A DNA stretch of 64,000 bases from Arcobacter sp. CECT 8986 (GTDB lineage Bacteria > Campylobacterota > Campylobacteria > Campylobacterales > Arcobacteraceae): positions 62,001 through 126,000 of the forward strand of contig NZ_PDKG01000005.1 of assembly GCF_004116725.1 (NCBI RefSeq). Reading direction: 5' to 3'. Within the stretch, counting starts at the first letter, position 1. Every line of letters begins with the position of its first letter. The notes beneath the pieces were generated by a model. The model was given only the letters and a program-made list of their open reading frames with translations, was not told the origin of the DNA and searched no databases. The translations under genes were made by a program, and so were the position numbers. Shown here in pieces: positions 44,931-52,326 of the stretch.

Positions 44931-45213
44931 TTGATAATTCCTTTAAATAGTTTTCAATTTCTAAAAGTTGATTATAAATTTGAATATCTAAACTCTTATT
45001 AGCATTTGCAAATCTTGCTATTTGATTTATATTATTACCTATTTTGTTCAAGTGATACAATACCAAACCATAATCATTATTTGATTTAACTATATAGCCA
45101 TTTTTTAGAACTTCTCTACAATATTTTGAAAGTGTGATATCTAAACTATTTGCATTTGATTGTAATAAACTATATAAATTTTCACTCATACCAACTTTTA
45201 GAAATTTTCTCAT
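44911..45213 (-). CDS. MobC-like relaxosome accessory protein
   Basis: A 100-residue protein. The N-terminal part looks like a ribbon-helix-helix (FLKVGMSENLYSLLQSNA), and the following LNKIGNNINQIARFAN is the MobC-family signature. MobC binds oriT and opens the DNA for the relaxase. It overlaps the upstream coiled-coil gene by 4 nt and the relaxase by 20 nt, so the three are co-translated. Confidence 0.85.
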   Translation of the reverse strand: MRKFLKVGMSENLYSLLQSNANSLDITLSKYCREVLKNGYIVKSNNDYGLVLYHLNKIGNNINQIARFANANKSLDIQIYNQLLEIENYLKELSNGNNSK

Positions 45214-45704
45214 TTTATATCTATACCTTTAAATTTTGGAATAGTAGGGTATTTTTTAGTATCTTTATTTTTAATATTTTGTATTAGATTTTCTATATCT
45301 TGAATAAACTTTAAATCTTCATCTATTCTCTTTCTTGTTTTTATAAGTTCTTGAACAAGCTTTTCAACATCAGTTTTATTTTTTACTTTTAATAAATCTC
45401 CTTTCCTAATCTCTATTGATTGATTTTTTGAAAGTGCATCATTTAGTTGTTTTTTTAATAGCTGATTTTCAAATGATAGATTATATAAATCATTGTTTAA
45501 CTCTTCTATAAAATCTTTATAATTTAAATTGAGACAATTTTTTGAAGTTTGACAAATAAATATTTCTATTAGTTCATGTAAATTGTTAGCTTGATATTTA
45601 GAGACTAAATTATCAATATCTTCTTTTTCTATCTGCTTTTCAATATTCTCTTTTATCAATCTAATCTCTTGATTGATAAGTTTTTTTAAATCAATGTATT
45701 GCAT
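45210..45704 (-). CDS. Coiled-coil protein of the mobilisation operon
   Basis: A 164-residue charged protein with two heptad-rich segments (about 60-95 and 105-150) and no catalytic motif. It is first of the operon, directly next to the oriT candidate, with AGGA before ATG 45704. Position suggests a relaxosome accessory or a DNA-binding repressor of the operon. Family not recognised. Confidence 0.6.
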   Translation of the reverse strand: MQYIDLKKLINQEIRLIKENIEKQIEKEDIDNLVSKYQANNLHELIEIFICQTSKNCLNLNYKDFIEELNNDLYNLSFENQLLKKQLNDALSKNQSIEIRKGDLLKVKNKTDVEKLVQELIKTRKRIDEDLKFIQDIENLIQNIKNKDTKKYPTIPKFKGIDIK

Positions 45705-45719
45705 TTAAAATCCTAAAAA

Positions 45720-45784
45720 ATTTTGTGTTTAACAAAATCAAGGTGTCTAATTATCCACTTTATGTGGTAATTTGACTAACCTTG
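45720..45784. other. Candidate origin of transfer (two adjacent hairpins)
   Basis: Hairpin 1 is ATTTTGT-GTTTA-ACAAAAT (45720-45738), a perfect 7-bp stem. Hairpin 2 follows without a gap at 45739-45784: outer arms CAAGGT/ACCTTG, inner arms AATTATCCAC/GTGGTAATT around TTTAT. The position directly before the mob operon, and an inverted repeat next to a CCTTGCC segment, fit an oriT. The nick site is not identified. A transcriptional operator is the alternative. Confidence 0.55.
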
Positions 45785-45831
45785 CCAATTGTCTTATGTA
45801 TTTATTATAGGATTTAATGCAGTTTTTTAAT

Positions 45832-46053
45832 TTATTTAATTAAATTCTTTCTATTGATAGATATTTGTCTTAAATAAGCTTCACAATATTCATGTATTTT
45901 AATTTTTAAAAACCTTTCTTGTGCTTCTGCTTCATTTTGAGAACAGTTTATTTTTGATTGACTATTCCATACCATACCTTTTAAACAAGAAGTAATAGAG
46001 TCTTCAATTTCTATTAGTTCAAGTGTTATTAAATCATAATTTGCTTTCTGCAT
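45832..46053 (-). CDS. Small element protein of unknown function
   Basis: A 73-residue protein. ATG 46053 is chosen because AAAGG stands 7 nt before it; an upstream in-frame ATG at 46113 has no such site. Helical, with two cysteines at 23 and 37. Located between the oriT candidate and the J-domain gene in the mob direction. Family not recognised. Confidence 0.5.
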   Translation of the reverse strand: MQKANYDLITLELIEIEDSITSCLKGMVWNSQSKINCSQNEAEAQERFLKIKIHEYCEAYLRQISINRKNLIK

Positions 46054-46185
46054 TTTAAAACCTTTTATAAATTTTTGTATTATAATTTTATAGCAATAAA
46101 AATGTCTTGCCAAATTAAAAGTATTGTTCCTAATATAAATTTTAAGATTTATAAAAAAGATAGGGGTATTCCTACCTTTTTATAT

Positions 46186-46650
46186 TTAGTATGATATTTT
46201 ATTTTTCTCCTTAGTCTTTACAGTTTCACAACCATATTTACTTTTAATCTCTTCAAGTGATTTTTCTTTTGGGTTTCTACCTTTCATTTCTCCATAATAC
46301 CACATCTTCTTTTTTGATGCCCATTTAAAGTTAAGTTCTTTTAATTTGTCTTTTATAGACTTTGTTTCTCCACTTAACCAAATCCAACTCCCTACAACTT
46401 CAATAATTAGGTTTTCATAATGTAAAATTTGAGATATAACCTTTTCTAATTCTAAGTCAAACTTACTTTCATTTGAAAAATAAATACCATTTTCTAAAAT
46501 ATTGTTATATATAGAATTTAACATTTTAAAAAGTTCATCAGTTCCTCCAACATCAGGGTGTAGTTTTTTTGCTAATTGTTTATAAATCTTTTTAGCTTCG
46601 TTTATTCCTTCAATACCTTTAAATTGTTCTTCAATTTGTGAGTGTGTCAT
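46186..46650 (-). CDS. J-domain protein
   Basis: A 154-residue protein. The N-terminal 55 residues form a short J domain with the DnaK-activating HPD at 31-33 (AKKLHPDVGGTDELFK). A C-terminal domain (EVVGSWIWLSGETKSIKDKL ... WASKKKMWYY) recurs with J domains in plasmid and phage proteins. ATG 46650 is preferred over ATG 46656 because AAAAGGA is then properly spaced. No zinc-finger or DnaJ C-terminal domains. It probably recruits host DnaK to an element process such as replication initiation, where DnaK/DnaJ help Rep proteins; this link is inference. Confidence 0.8.
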   Translation of the reverse strand: MTHSQIEEQFKGIEGINEAKKIYKQLAKKLHPDVGGTDELFKMLNSIYNNILENGIYFSNESKFDLELEKVISQILHYENLIIEVVGSWIWLSGETKSIKDKLKELNFKWASKKKMWYYGEMKGRNPKEKSLEEIKSKYGCETVKTKEKNKISY

Positions 46651-47034
46651 CTTCATTCCTTTTAAAAATTGTTTTACCTTTTTTGAAGATTTTTGAGGGG
46701 ATTGTCTTATCTTCTTTTTTTAATTTTAGAAAATAAAAACAACTCTCAAAAAACTTTTAAGGTTTTACCTCTTTCGTTAGTTTCATCAGGTTTTTGTAGG
46801 AATGTAGGGATTTAATTTTGACTTAGAATAAAATATAAAATATAGTAATAGTTTTATTTTAGTATCAGTCAATAATTTAATAGAGTGAAATGAGAAAAAA
46901 ACTGAAACTATATGAAGTGTAAATTTAAAAGTTTAATTATGATTGTTTTGTTTTTGGTGTGCAACAAAAATTAAAAAAGTTAAGAAGATATATTAAAATT
47001 ATAATCTTTTATAAAAAAAAAGATACCATTATTT
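46651..47034. other. Gene-poor stretch at the right side of the element
   Basis: 384 nt between the divergent J-domain and excisionase-like genes. It should contain both promoters. A possible 20-codon hydrophobic peptide frame at 46912-46974 (MKCKFKSLIMIVLFLVCNKN) has no visible ribosome-binding site. Nothing else can be supported. Confidence 0.35.
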
Positions 47035-47466
47035 ATGGATAATACATCAATAGAAACAATAAAAGAAGTAATTGAACATATATTAAAATTTAGAAACAAA
47101 GAAATATGGGATAATGAAAATATAAGAACTTGGACTTATGATTGGGAAGAAAAAGATAGATTAAATAAACTTACTATGGAGAGGTATGATAAGCCATTAG
47201 TTAAGCTTAATAATTTACTTGAAGAAAAAGAAAAATATCAAGAGATATTAGAGATTGAAAAAGAAATGACTAAAATTCAAGCTAAAAAAATTATAAGTGT
47301 TAAAGAATTTACTGAAATATATGGATATAGTTCTGATTGGCAAAAGAATAGAAGAGGTAGAATTCATGACCATTTACCTTATGTTCAAACAACAAGAGGT
47401 GGTAAAATTACTTACAATGTAAGAGATGTTGAGATATGGTTTGAAAACAACAATACCAGTAGATAA
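47035..47466 (+). CDS. Excisionase-like DNA-binding protein
   Basis: A 143-residue protein ending 106 nt before attR. The N-terminal 90 residues are a charged helix pair. The last 55 (ISVKEFTEIYGYSSDW ... GRIHDHLPYVQ ... KITYNVRDVEIWFE) resemble the winged-helix fold of MerR/AlpA/excisionase proteins, which bind arm sites and drive excision. Its location next to attR supports a directionality role. A copy of the repeated word lies 4 nt after its stop. A regulatory role instead is possible. Confidence 0.65.
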   Translation: MDNTSIETIKEVIEHILKFRNKEIWDNENIRTWTYDWEEKDRLNKLTMERYDKPLVKLNNLLEEKEKYQEILEIEKEMTKIQAKKIISVKEFTEIYGYSSDWQKNRRGRIHDHLPYVQTTRGGKITYNVRDVEIWFENNNTSR

Positions 47467-47469
47467 GGT

Positions 47470-47483
47470 GTATAAAAAAGTGT
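47470..47483 (+). repeat. Copy 3 of repeated word, right end
   Basis: GTATAAAAAAGTGT, identical to the left-end copy at 29336 and in the same orientation, about 90 nt before the attR core. Confidence 0.55.
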
Positions 47484-47522
47484 ATATGTGAAAAATATAA
47501 TCCCTTAAAATAAGGGGTTAAG

Positions 47523-47652
47523 TGTAATATGGAATATGATAATCTCTGTTGCACCTTTATTATTAGGATTACCAATTGCTTGGTATTCTCACTTAATAGG
47601 TCTTGCTATTGGATTTTTTGGCGGAATGATACTAAAAAAATTTAGGATATAA
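47523..47652 (+). pseudogene. Displaced 3' end of the rhomboid protease gene
   Basis: In frame this reads VIWNMIISVAPLLLGLP, then IAWYSHLIGLAIGFF and a short basic tail, matching the last 43 residues of the rhomboid at 28734 with about two thirds identity by eye. It has no start codon context or upstream TM helices and is not expected to be translated. The part after the core (47589-47652) is probably the original chromosomal 3' end, cut off by insertion of the element. Weak similarity may extend back to 47502. Confidence 0.85.
47572..47588 (+). other. attR core candidate
   Basis: Exact copy of the 17-nt core at 29193. Flanking sequence matches the rhomboid gene imperfectly on both sides, so the crossover could be anywhere in the homologous segment. 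Confidence 0.7.
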
Positions 47653-47803
47653 AATAGGTTACAAAAGACATAACAACTAAAACAACTGCAATTCCTATAA
47701 AAATATCTTTTAATTTTACTGTTGGGTTTAAAATCCCGCAGTATGGGCATTGTCTTTTTTTTGCTTCGATTTCTCTATGACAATTTCTACACTTTTCTAT
47801 AAT
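47642..47803 (-). CDS. Small zinc-ribbon membrane protein with apparent AUU/AUA start
   Basis: About 53 residues: a zinc ribbon CRNC ... CPYCG at the N-terminus, then one TM helix (IFIGIAVVLVVMSFVTYFI) and a stop. The frame has no ATG, GTG or TTG before the first cysteine; it opens after a TGA. AAAGGA lies 3 nt before ATT 47803 and 6 nt before ATA 47800. The conserved Cys pairs and membrane helix show it is a real gene. Its 3' end overlaps the rhomboid fragment by 11 nt, so it was probably the convergent neighbour of the rhomboid gene before the element arrived. Function unknown. Confidence 0.65.
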   Translation of the reverse strand: MIEKCRNCHREIEAKKRQCPYCGILNPTVKLKDIFIGIAVVLVVMSFVTYFIS

Positions 47804-47881
47804 AAGTCCTTTTTTTGATTTATAATATCACAAAATGAAATATTTTTGGCTTATGTTTTTTTCTTCTGATAAAATTATATT

Positions 47882-49144
47882 ATGTTTTTACATTTGGATT
47901 TAGACTGTTTTTTCGTATCTGCTCATAGAACATTAGATAAAAGCTTAGAAAATATTCCTGTTGCTGTTGGAGGAAGAAGTAACTTAAGTATATTTGATAA
48001 TAAAAAGCACACACAAGCTATAAGTAATAGTTCTGGAGCCTTTGTAAGTTCTATTTTGACTCAAGAAAATAGAAATTTCAAAGAGTATTTTAAAGATGAC
48101 AATGGTCGAATAAGAGGTATCATAACAACTGCTTCATATGAAGCTAGAGCATTTGGAGTTAAAACTGCAATGAGTGTAAATGAAGCACTAAAATTATGTC
48201 CAAATTTACTTATGATTCCACCAAATTATCCTTTATATCATCAATTATCTCAGGATTTAAAAAAACTTTTAGAGTATGAAATTCCTATGATTGAGCAGTT
48301 TAGTATAGATGAGTTTTTTGGTGATGTTACTGGTTATATAGATGAAAGTGAAGTTTTTGATTTTGCAAATGAGTTAAAACAAAAGATTAAAAAAGAGCTT
48401 GATTTACCAATATCTATTGGAATAGCACACTCAAAATATCTATCAAAACTAATAACAGAATATGCAAAACCTGATGGAATAAAACATATAAAAAAAGAGC
48501 ATATGCCTAATTTTATAAAAGATATAGCAATTGAAGAATTCCCTGGAATAGGGAAAAACTATACAAAAAAACTACAAGGTTATGGAATAAAAACTCTAGG
48601 AGATATAAAGTCAAGAAAAGAACTATTTTATTCATGGAAGAAACCAGGTATTCAACTATATAATAGAGTTTGTGGAATAAATGATAGAAAACTAAATGCC
48701 ATAAGAGATAAAAAATCAATAGGAATAGGAAGAACTTTTGATGTTATTTATAATAGAGTAGAACTTCAAAGAAGAGTAGTAATACTTTGTAGATATTTAT
48801 GCTTTTTAGTGAAAAAAGCAAAAGTAAATCCTCTAAGTTATGCTATAAAAATAAAATACGAATCAAATATAAAATCAAAAAATTATATAAATGTAAATAC
48901 TTTATTTAATGAAAATGATTTTAAAATAAAAATGAAAAGGCTTTTTATAAATAGTGATAAACATCCAAGTCATGGAGTAGTGCAGTTAAATATTACTGTT
49001 TATAATTTTGCAGATAATAGTAAATATACTTACAATTTATTTGAGTATGAAAATGATTTAAAAAAACAAGAGCTAACAAATAAAGTTCAAGATTTGAGAA
49101 ATAAGTTTGGAATAGACATAATAAAAAGTGCATCTGAACTTTAA
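47882..49144 (+). CDS. dinB: Y-family DNA polymerase (DinB/Pol IV-like)
   Basis: A 420-residue translesion polymerase. Catalytic acids are in HLDLDCFF (Asp5, Asp7) and FSIDEFF near 140; TTASYEARAFGVKTAMS and the PISIGIAHSKYLSKL segment are typical of the palm and fingers, with a thumb HhH (EFPGIGKN) and a little-finger domain after 240. Compared with standard DinB there is an extra segment of about 35-40 residues (about 33-72) between VGGR and the TTASYEAR motif. No clear beta-clamp QxxLF motif is visible at the C-terminus. No SOS box was identified. Confidence 0.9.
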   Translation: MFLHLDLDCFFVSAHRTLDKSLENIPVAVGGRSNLSIFDNKKHTQAISNSSGAFVSSILTQENRNFKEYFKDDNGRIRGIITTASYEARAFGVKTAMSVNEALKLCPNLLMIPPNYPLYHQLSQDLKKLLEYEIPMIEQFSIDEFFGDVTGYIDESEVFDFANELKQKIKKELDLPISIGIAHSKYLSKLITEYAKPDGIKHIKKEHMPNFIKDIAIEEFPGIGKNYTKKLQGYGIKTLGDIKSRKELFYSWKKPGIQLYNRVCGINDRKLNAIRDKKSIGIGRTFDVIYNRVELQRRVVILCRYLCFLVKKAKVNPLSYAIKIKYESNIKSKNYINVNTLFNENDFKIKMKRLFINSDKHPSHGVVQLNITVYNFADNSKYTYNLFEYENDLKKQELTNKVQDLRNKFGIDIIKSASEL

Positions 49145-49196
49145 AAAAAGTATTATCTTTTGATATGGTATAATAAAATAAAAAGAAGAATAAATT

Positions 49197-49511
49197 ATGA
49201 GTTTAAAAGAGAAAATAAAACAAAATTCCTCAAATATATATAAAATAGCAAAAAACAGCGCTTCAAAAGCATTTGATTATCCAAATTTAAAAAGTAAAGA
49301 ACTAAAAGAAGCTATTGGCAAAAAGATAAGAAAAAGAGCAATATTAAGTACAAAAGCAAGACTTGCAGAGAGAAACAAAAGCTTTGAAGACTATACAGAT
49401 GAAGAACTTGAAATCATTATAAGTGATGAAGAGAGAAAAATAAAAGATGATTTAAAAACAAAATCTCTAGTAGCAGCACTTGCTATTTTGGGATTGGATT
49501 TTTTTATATAG
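49197..49511 (+). CDS. Small charged protein of unknown function
   Basis: A 104-residue Lys-rich helical protein with a hydrophobic C-terminal 15 residues (SLVAALAILGLDFFI) that could insert in or touch the membrane. It lies 53 nt after dinB and 9 nt before the next gene in the same direction, so a short operon is likely. Family not recognised. Confidence 0.55.
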   Translation: MSLKEKIKQNSSNIYKIAKNSASKAFDYPNLKSKELKEAIGKKIRKRAILSTKARLAERNKSFEDYTDEELEIIISDEERKIKDDLKTKSLVAALAILGLDFFI

Positions 49512-49520
49512 GTAACAGTG

Positions 49521-49937
49521 ATGTTTAAACAAGTAAAATCTGCACTTTTTTGGTACTACTTATATAAATTTAGAAGAAGAGTTATCTTAATAACTCTTTT
49601 ACTTTTGATAGCATTATTTGCAAATTCTATATATTCTGATGTAGTTCAATATCTACAACTACAAAATGAACTTAAGTATTTGAAATATGTATTAATTCTT
49701 AAGTGGATTATAATCTTATCATCTGTTTTGTTGTCAGTTTACTTAATTTTGACAATCTTTAAAAAGCAAAAACAAGAAGAAGAGAAAGAAAAAAAATCTT
49801 CAAAAACTACAAAAAAACAAAACAATAATAAAAAAATAATAAAAGAAAAAGTAGACAAAACTCTATCTTCAAGGGAAGAAAAATTTCTACATAAAAAAGA
49901 ATTAAAATCAAAAGCAGACTCACTTTTAGATAGATAA
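49521..49937 (+). CDS. Two-TM membrane protein of unknown function
   Basis: A 138-residue protein with TM helices at about 20-38 and 58-80 and a Lys/Glu-rich coiled cytoplasmic tail. ATG 49521 is taken; GTG 49518 directly before it is an alternative. It follows the small charged protein by 9 nt. The membrane-plus-charged-tail pairing of the two genes suggests they act together; no function can be assigned. Confidence 0.6.
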   Translation: MFKQVKSALFWYYLYKFRRRVILITLLLLIALFANSIYSDVVQYLQLQNELKYLKYVLILKWIIILSSVLLSVYLILTIFKKQKQEEEKEKKSSKTTKKQNNNKKIIKEKVDKTLSSREEKFLHKKELKSKADSLLDR

Positions 49938-50060
49938 ATAAAAAATCATTTTTGAATTATATATTTCTTATATTTTTAAATTAGTTTTATTGATTACAGC
50001 TTATAGCAACTTTTTTCAAGTATAATTCCAGACCAATTATAATAGGGTTAGGAGCTATAT

Positions 50061-50453
50061 TTGAATCAAGAGATAGAATTATCTAAAAAGACTATGATTG
50101 TGTCTGAAACAGATACGAAAGGTCATATTGTTTATGCAAATGCAGACTTTTGCGAAATTGCTGGCTATACAAAAGAAGAACTTATCGGACAACCACACAA
50201 TATTTTAAGACATCCTGATATGCCAAAGGCAGCATTTGAGGACTTATGGCAAAAAGTAAAAAGTGGACAAACATGGAATGGAATAGTAAAAAATCGTTGT
50301 AAAAATGGAGATTACTATTGGGTAAATGCTTTAGTTTATAGTGTTGATAAAAAAAATGGGAAGAGATATATATCAGTACGTGTAAAACCAACAAAAGATG
50401 AAATAGAAAATGCGATAAAACTATATAAAAAATTAAAAGAGGAAGAGAAGTAA
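50061..50453 (+). CDS. PAS-domain energy-taxis sensor (Aer/CetB-like)
   Basis: A 130-residue soluble single PAS domain: IVYANADFCEIAGYTKEELIGQPHNILRHPDMP and WNGIVKNRCKNGDYYWV are close to the FAD-binding PAS of Aer. In Campylobacter jejuni a similar split pair, CetB (PAS) and CetA (receptor), steers energy taxis. TTG 50061 is the start with AGGAG 7 nt before it. The chemoreceptor gene follows after 3 nt, indicating co-translation and a shared complex. Confidence 0.85.
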   Translation: MNQEIELSKKTMIVSETDTKGHIVYANADFCEIAGYTKEELIGQPHNILRHPDMPKAAFEDLWQKVKSGQTWNGIVKNRCKNGDYYWVNALVYSVDKKNGKRYISVRVKPTKDEIENAIKLYKKLKEEEK

Positions 50454-50456
50454 TAT

Positions 50457-51764
50457 ATGTTTGCACTTGGGAATGATGTAGATAAAATAAATACATTTTT
50501 AGATGAGTTCGAAAAGTATCTAATAAATGAAAAAAATAGTATAAATACTATTGAAAAAGTAAAAAATAAAAAGTTACAAATTATTGAAGAAAAGATTCAA
50601 AGAATTTCTAACATATTAAAAGATAAAAAAACAGAAGACTTGAAAGTATATGGTGAAATAATGCTTTCATGTGAGAAGTTGTCTGATGGTTTTACAGATG
50701 ATTATATAGTGTCTCAATCAAGTGATGCAAAAATATTTTATCTTTGTAAAACAATAAACAATATGAGCACAAAACTTGATAAGAGTATAAGTGAAGTAAT
50801 AACAAAATTGCAAGAGTATGAAAATAAGAACTATTTAAATGAAGTTGATACAACTTTATTTAGAGGTGGGAAGTTAAAAGAGTTATTAGAAGGTATTAAC
50901 TCTTTAAAAGAAAAGATTACAGAGAACTTGAAAAAAAGTGTAAGAGAATCACTTGTATTAGAGTATGAATCTGAAAATCTAAGAACAGAAGCAGATATCT
51001 TAGCTAAATCATCTATGAAACAAGCTGCAACTATTGAAGAAGCATCTGCATCTATTACAGAAATTACAAATAATATTTCTGAAAGTAGAAAAGATACAGA
51101 TACAATGGCACATATTGGTAAAAAATTAGAAGATAGCGCAAGAAACTCAAAAACTTACTCTTCAAAGACTTTAAACTCTATGGATGGAATAAAAGATGCA
51201 GTATCAAAAGCATATGATTCTATTAGTGCTATTTCAGATATAGCTTTTCAGACAAATATCCTTTCACTAAATGCAGCAGTTGAAGCAGCGACAGCTGGTG
51301 AAGCTGGAAAAGGTTTTGCAGTAGTTGCTCAAGAAGTAAGAAACTTAGCAAACAGAAGTGCCGAAACAGCAAAAAATATCCAACAACTAATGGATATTCT
51401 TCAAGAAAAGACAAATGAAGGAACGCAAACAACAACTCTTATGACAGAAGAGTACGAAGTTTTAAGTGGAAATATCGCTCAAACAATTGAACTGATAAAT
51501 AAAGTAAATACTTCAACAAAAGAGCAAGAACAAAGTATAATTCAAATAAACAATGCCGTATCACAAATAGATACACTAACTCAACAAAATGCAGAGGTTG
51601 CAAATACAGTAAAAGATATTGCAACACAAAGTTATAATATTGCTACAAAAGCTGCAAATACTGCAAAAACAGCACAATTTGTAGGAAAAGAAGATATAAA
51701 AATAAGAAAAAGAGAAGCTCAAAATAGAACTTTTTATTCAGGTGAAGAGAGAAGAAAATTCTAA
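50457..51764 (+). CDS. Cytoplasmic methyl-accepting chemotaxis protein
   Basis: A 435-residue receptor without any hydrophobic segment long enough to cross the membrane. The C-terminal signalling domain has the canonical tip ([24 protein letters not shown] is interrupted here only for length; the LNAAVEAA and [12 protein letters not shown] parts are intact) with long helices on both sides. The N-terminal 150 residues are helical. It lies 3 nt after the PAS gene and probably receives redox or electron-transport signals from it. CetA of Campylobacter is membrane-anchored, so this soluble form differs. Confidence 0.9.
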   Translation: MFALGNDVDKINTFLDEFEKYLINEKNSINTIEKVKNKKLQIIEEKIQRISNILKDKKTEDLKVYGEIMLSCEKLSDGFTDDYIVSQSSDAKIFYLCKTINNMSTKLDKSISEVITKLQEYENKNYLNEVDTTLFRGGKLKELLEGINSLKEKITENLKKSVRESLVLEYESENLRTEADILAKSSMKQAATIEEASASITEITNNISESRKDTDTMAHIGKKLEDSARNSKTYSSKTLNSMDGIKDAVSKAYDSISAISDIAFQTNILSLNAAVEAATAGEAGKGFAVVAQEVRNLANRSAETAKNIQQLMDILQEKTNEGTQTTTLMTEEYEVLSGNIAQTIELINKVNTSTKEQEQSIIQINNAVSQIDTLTQQNAEVANTVKDIATQSYNIATKAANTAKTAQFVGKEDIKIRKREAQNRTFYSGEERRKF

Positions 51765-51801
51765 ATTCACTTTTTTAAAGAATAATATATTTTAATATTG
51801 A

Positions 51802-51807
51802 TATAAT
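51802..51807 (+). promoter_or_regulatory. -10 box of tRNA-Leu
   Basis: TATAAT, 29 nt before the mature tRNA 5' end, with no other gene for it to serve. Confidence 0.5.
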
Positions 51808-51836
51808 TTCAATCTTTTTAAAATATATATTCTTTT

Positions 51837-51921
51837 GCGACCGTGGTGAAATTGGTAGACACGCTATCTTGAGGGGGTAGTGCCCTAGGGTGTACGAGTT
51901 CAAATCTCGTCGGTCGCACCA
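51837..51921 (+). tRNA. tRNA-Leu (anticodon GAG)
   Basis: Acceptor arms GCGACCG/CGGTCGC pair fully, with discriminator A and encoded CCA. The D arm contains TTGGTAGA. The anticodon stem CTATC/GGTAG encloses loop TTGAGGG, giving GAG. A long variable arm (TGCCCTAGGGTGT) marks a class II tRNA, and the T loop is TTCAAAT. No integrated element uses it as a target. Confidence 0.97.
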
Positions 51922-51926
51922 TACCA

Positions 51927-51946
51927 AAAGTAGATAATTCTACTTT
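51927..51946. terminator. Hairpin terminator between tRNA-Leu and the TM2 gene
   Basis: AAAGTAGA-TAAT-TCTACTTT, a perfect 8-bp stem just after the tRNA and before the stop of the convergent TM2 gene. It can serve both strands. Confidence 0.6.
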
Positions 51947-51955
51947 CAGTACTTA

Positions 51956-52249
51956 TTATAATGATTGCTCATATTTTTCTAATATTTCCAAATTATATTT
52001 TTTTACAATACTATTTAATTTTATTCCATCATATACCCAAAGTATAAATAGTGCAAAAAGTATTAAATATCCAATAAAAATAAATGTAGTAATAACTCCT
52101 AAAACAAAACCTACAATATAAATCCACGCTAAACTTTGCTTAGTATAAAATCTATGTACACCTAAAAATCCTAAAAACCACCATAATATATATGATAATA
52201 CAACATTAAGTTGCTCTGTCTTTGCTTTTTCTAATGAAATATCTGACAT
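51956..52249 (-). CDS. TM2-domain protein
   Basis: A 97-residue membrane protein with the TM2 signature: a first helix holding YILWWFLGFLGVHRFY, then a short loop and a second helix region (VGFVLGVITTFIFIGYLILFALFILWVYDGIKL). The GxxGxHRFY motif and the final D in WVYDGI are characteristic. Role unknown in bacteria. GGATTGGAG precedes ATG 52249. Confidence 0.88.
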   Translation of the reverse strand: MSDISLEKAKTEQLNVVLSYILWWFLGFLGVHRFYTKQSLAWIYIVGFVLGVITTFIFIGYLILFALFILWVYDGIKLNSIVKKYNLEILEKYEQSL

Positions 52250-52326
52250 TAGTACTCCAATCCTTGTGTATTAAAATCTAAGAAGGAAAATCACATCTTA
52301 AAATTTTTATTATTCTATTTAATACC

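Larger units (their letters stand above)
29193..47588. mobile_element. Integrative mobilizable element in the rhomboid gene
   Basis: About 18.4 kb bounded by a 17-bp shared core (CCAATTGCTTGGTATTC). It holds a tyrosine integrase just inside the left end and an excisionase-like gene just inside the right end. Between them are a type I restriction system, a replication initiator, a relaxase with MobC, an oriT candidate, a Dam-like methylase, a WYL regulator and a J-domain protein. No type IV secretion or coupling-protein genes are present, so transfer would depend on a helper. The right junction carries a fragment of the rhomboid gene. Base composition is similar to the host, suggesting origin within related bacteria. 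Confidence 0.88.

Noticed and set aside
47523-47652. A small independent membrane-protein gene
   Set aside because: It is a clear partial copy of the rhomboid C-terminus with no start context, best explained as a displaced gene end.
51837-51921. tRNA-Leu as the integration site of the element
   Set aside because: The tRNA is 4.2 kb beyond the element and no repeat of its 3' end is found; the shared core lies in the rhomboid gene.
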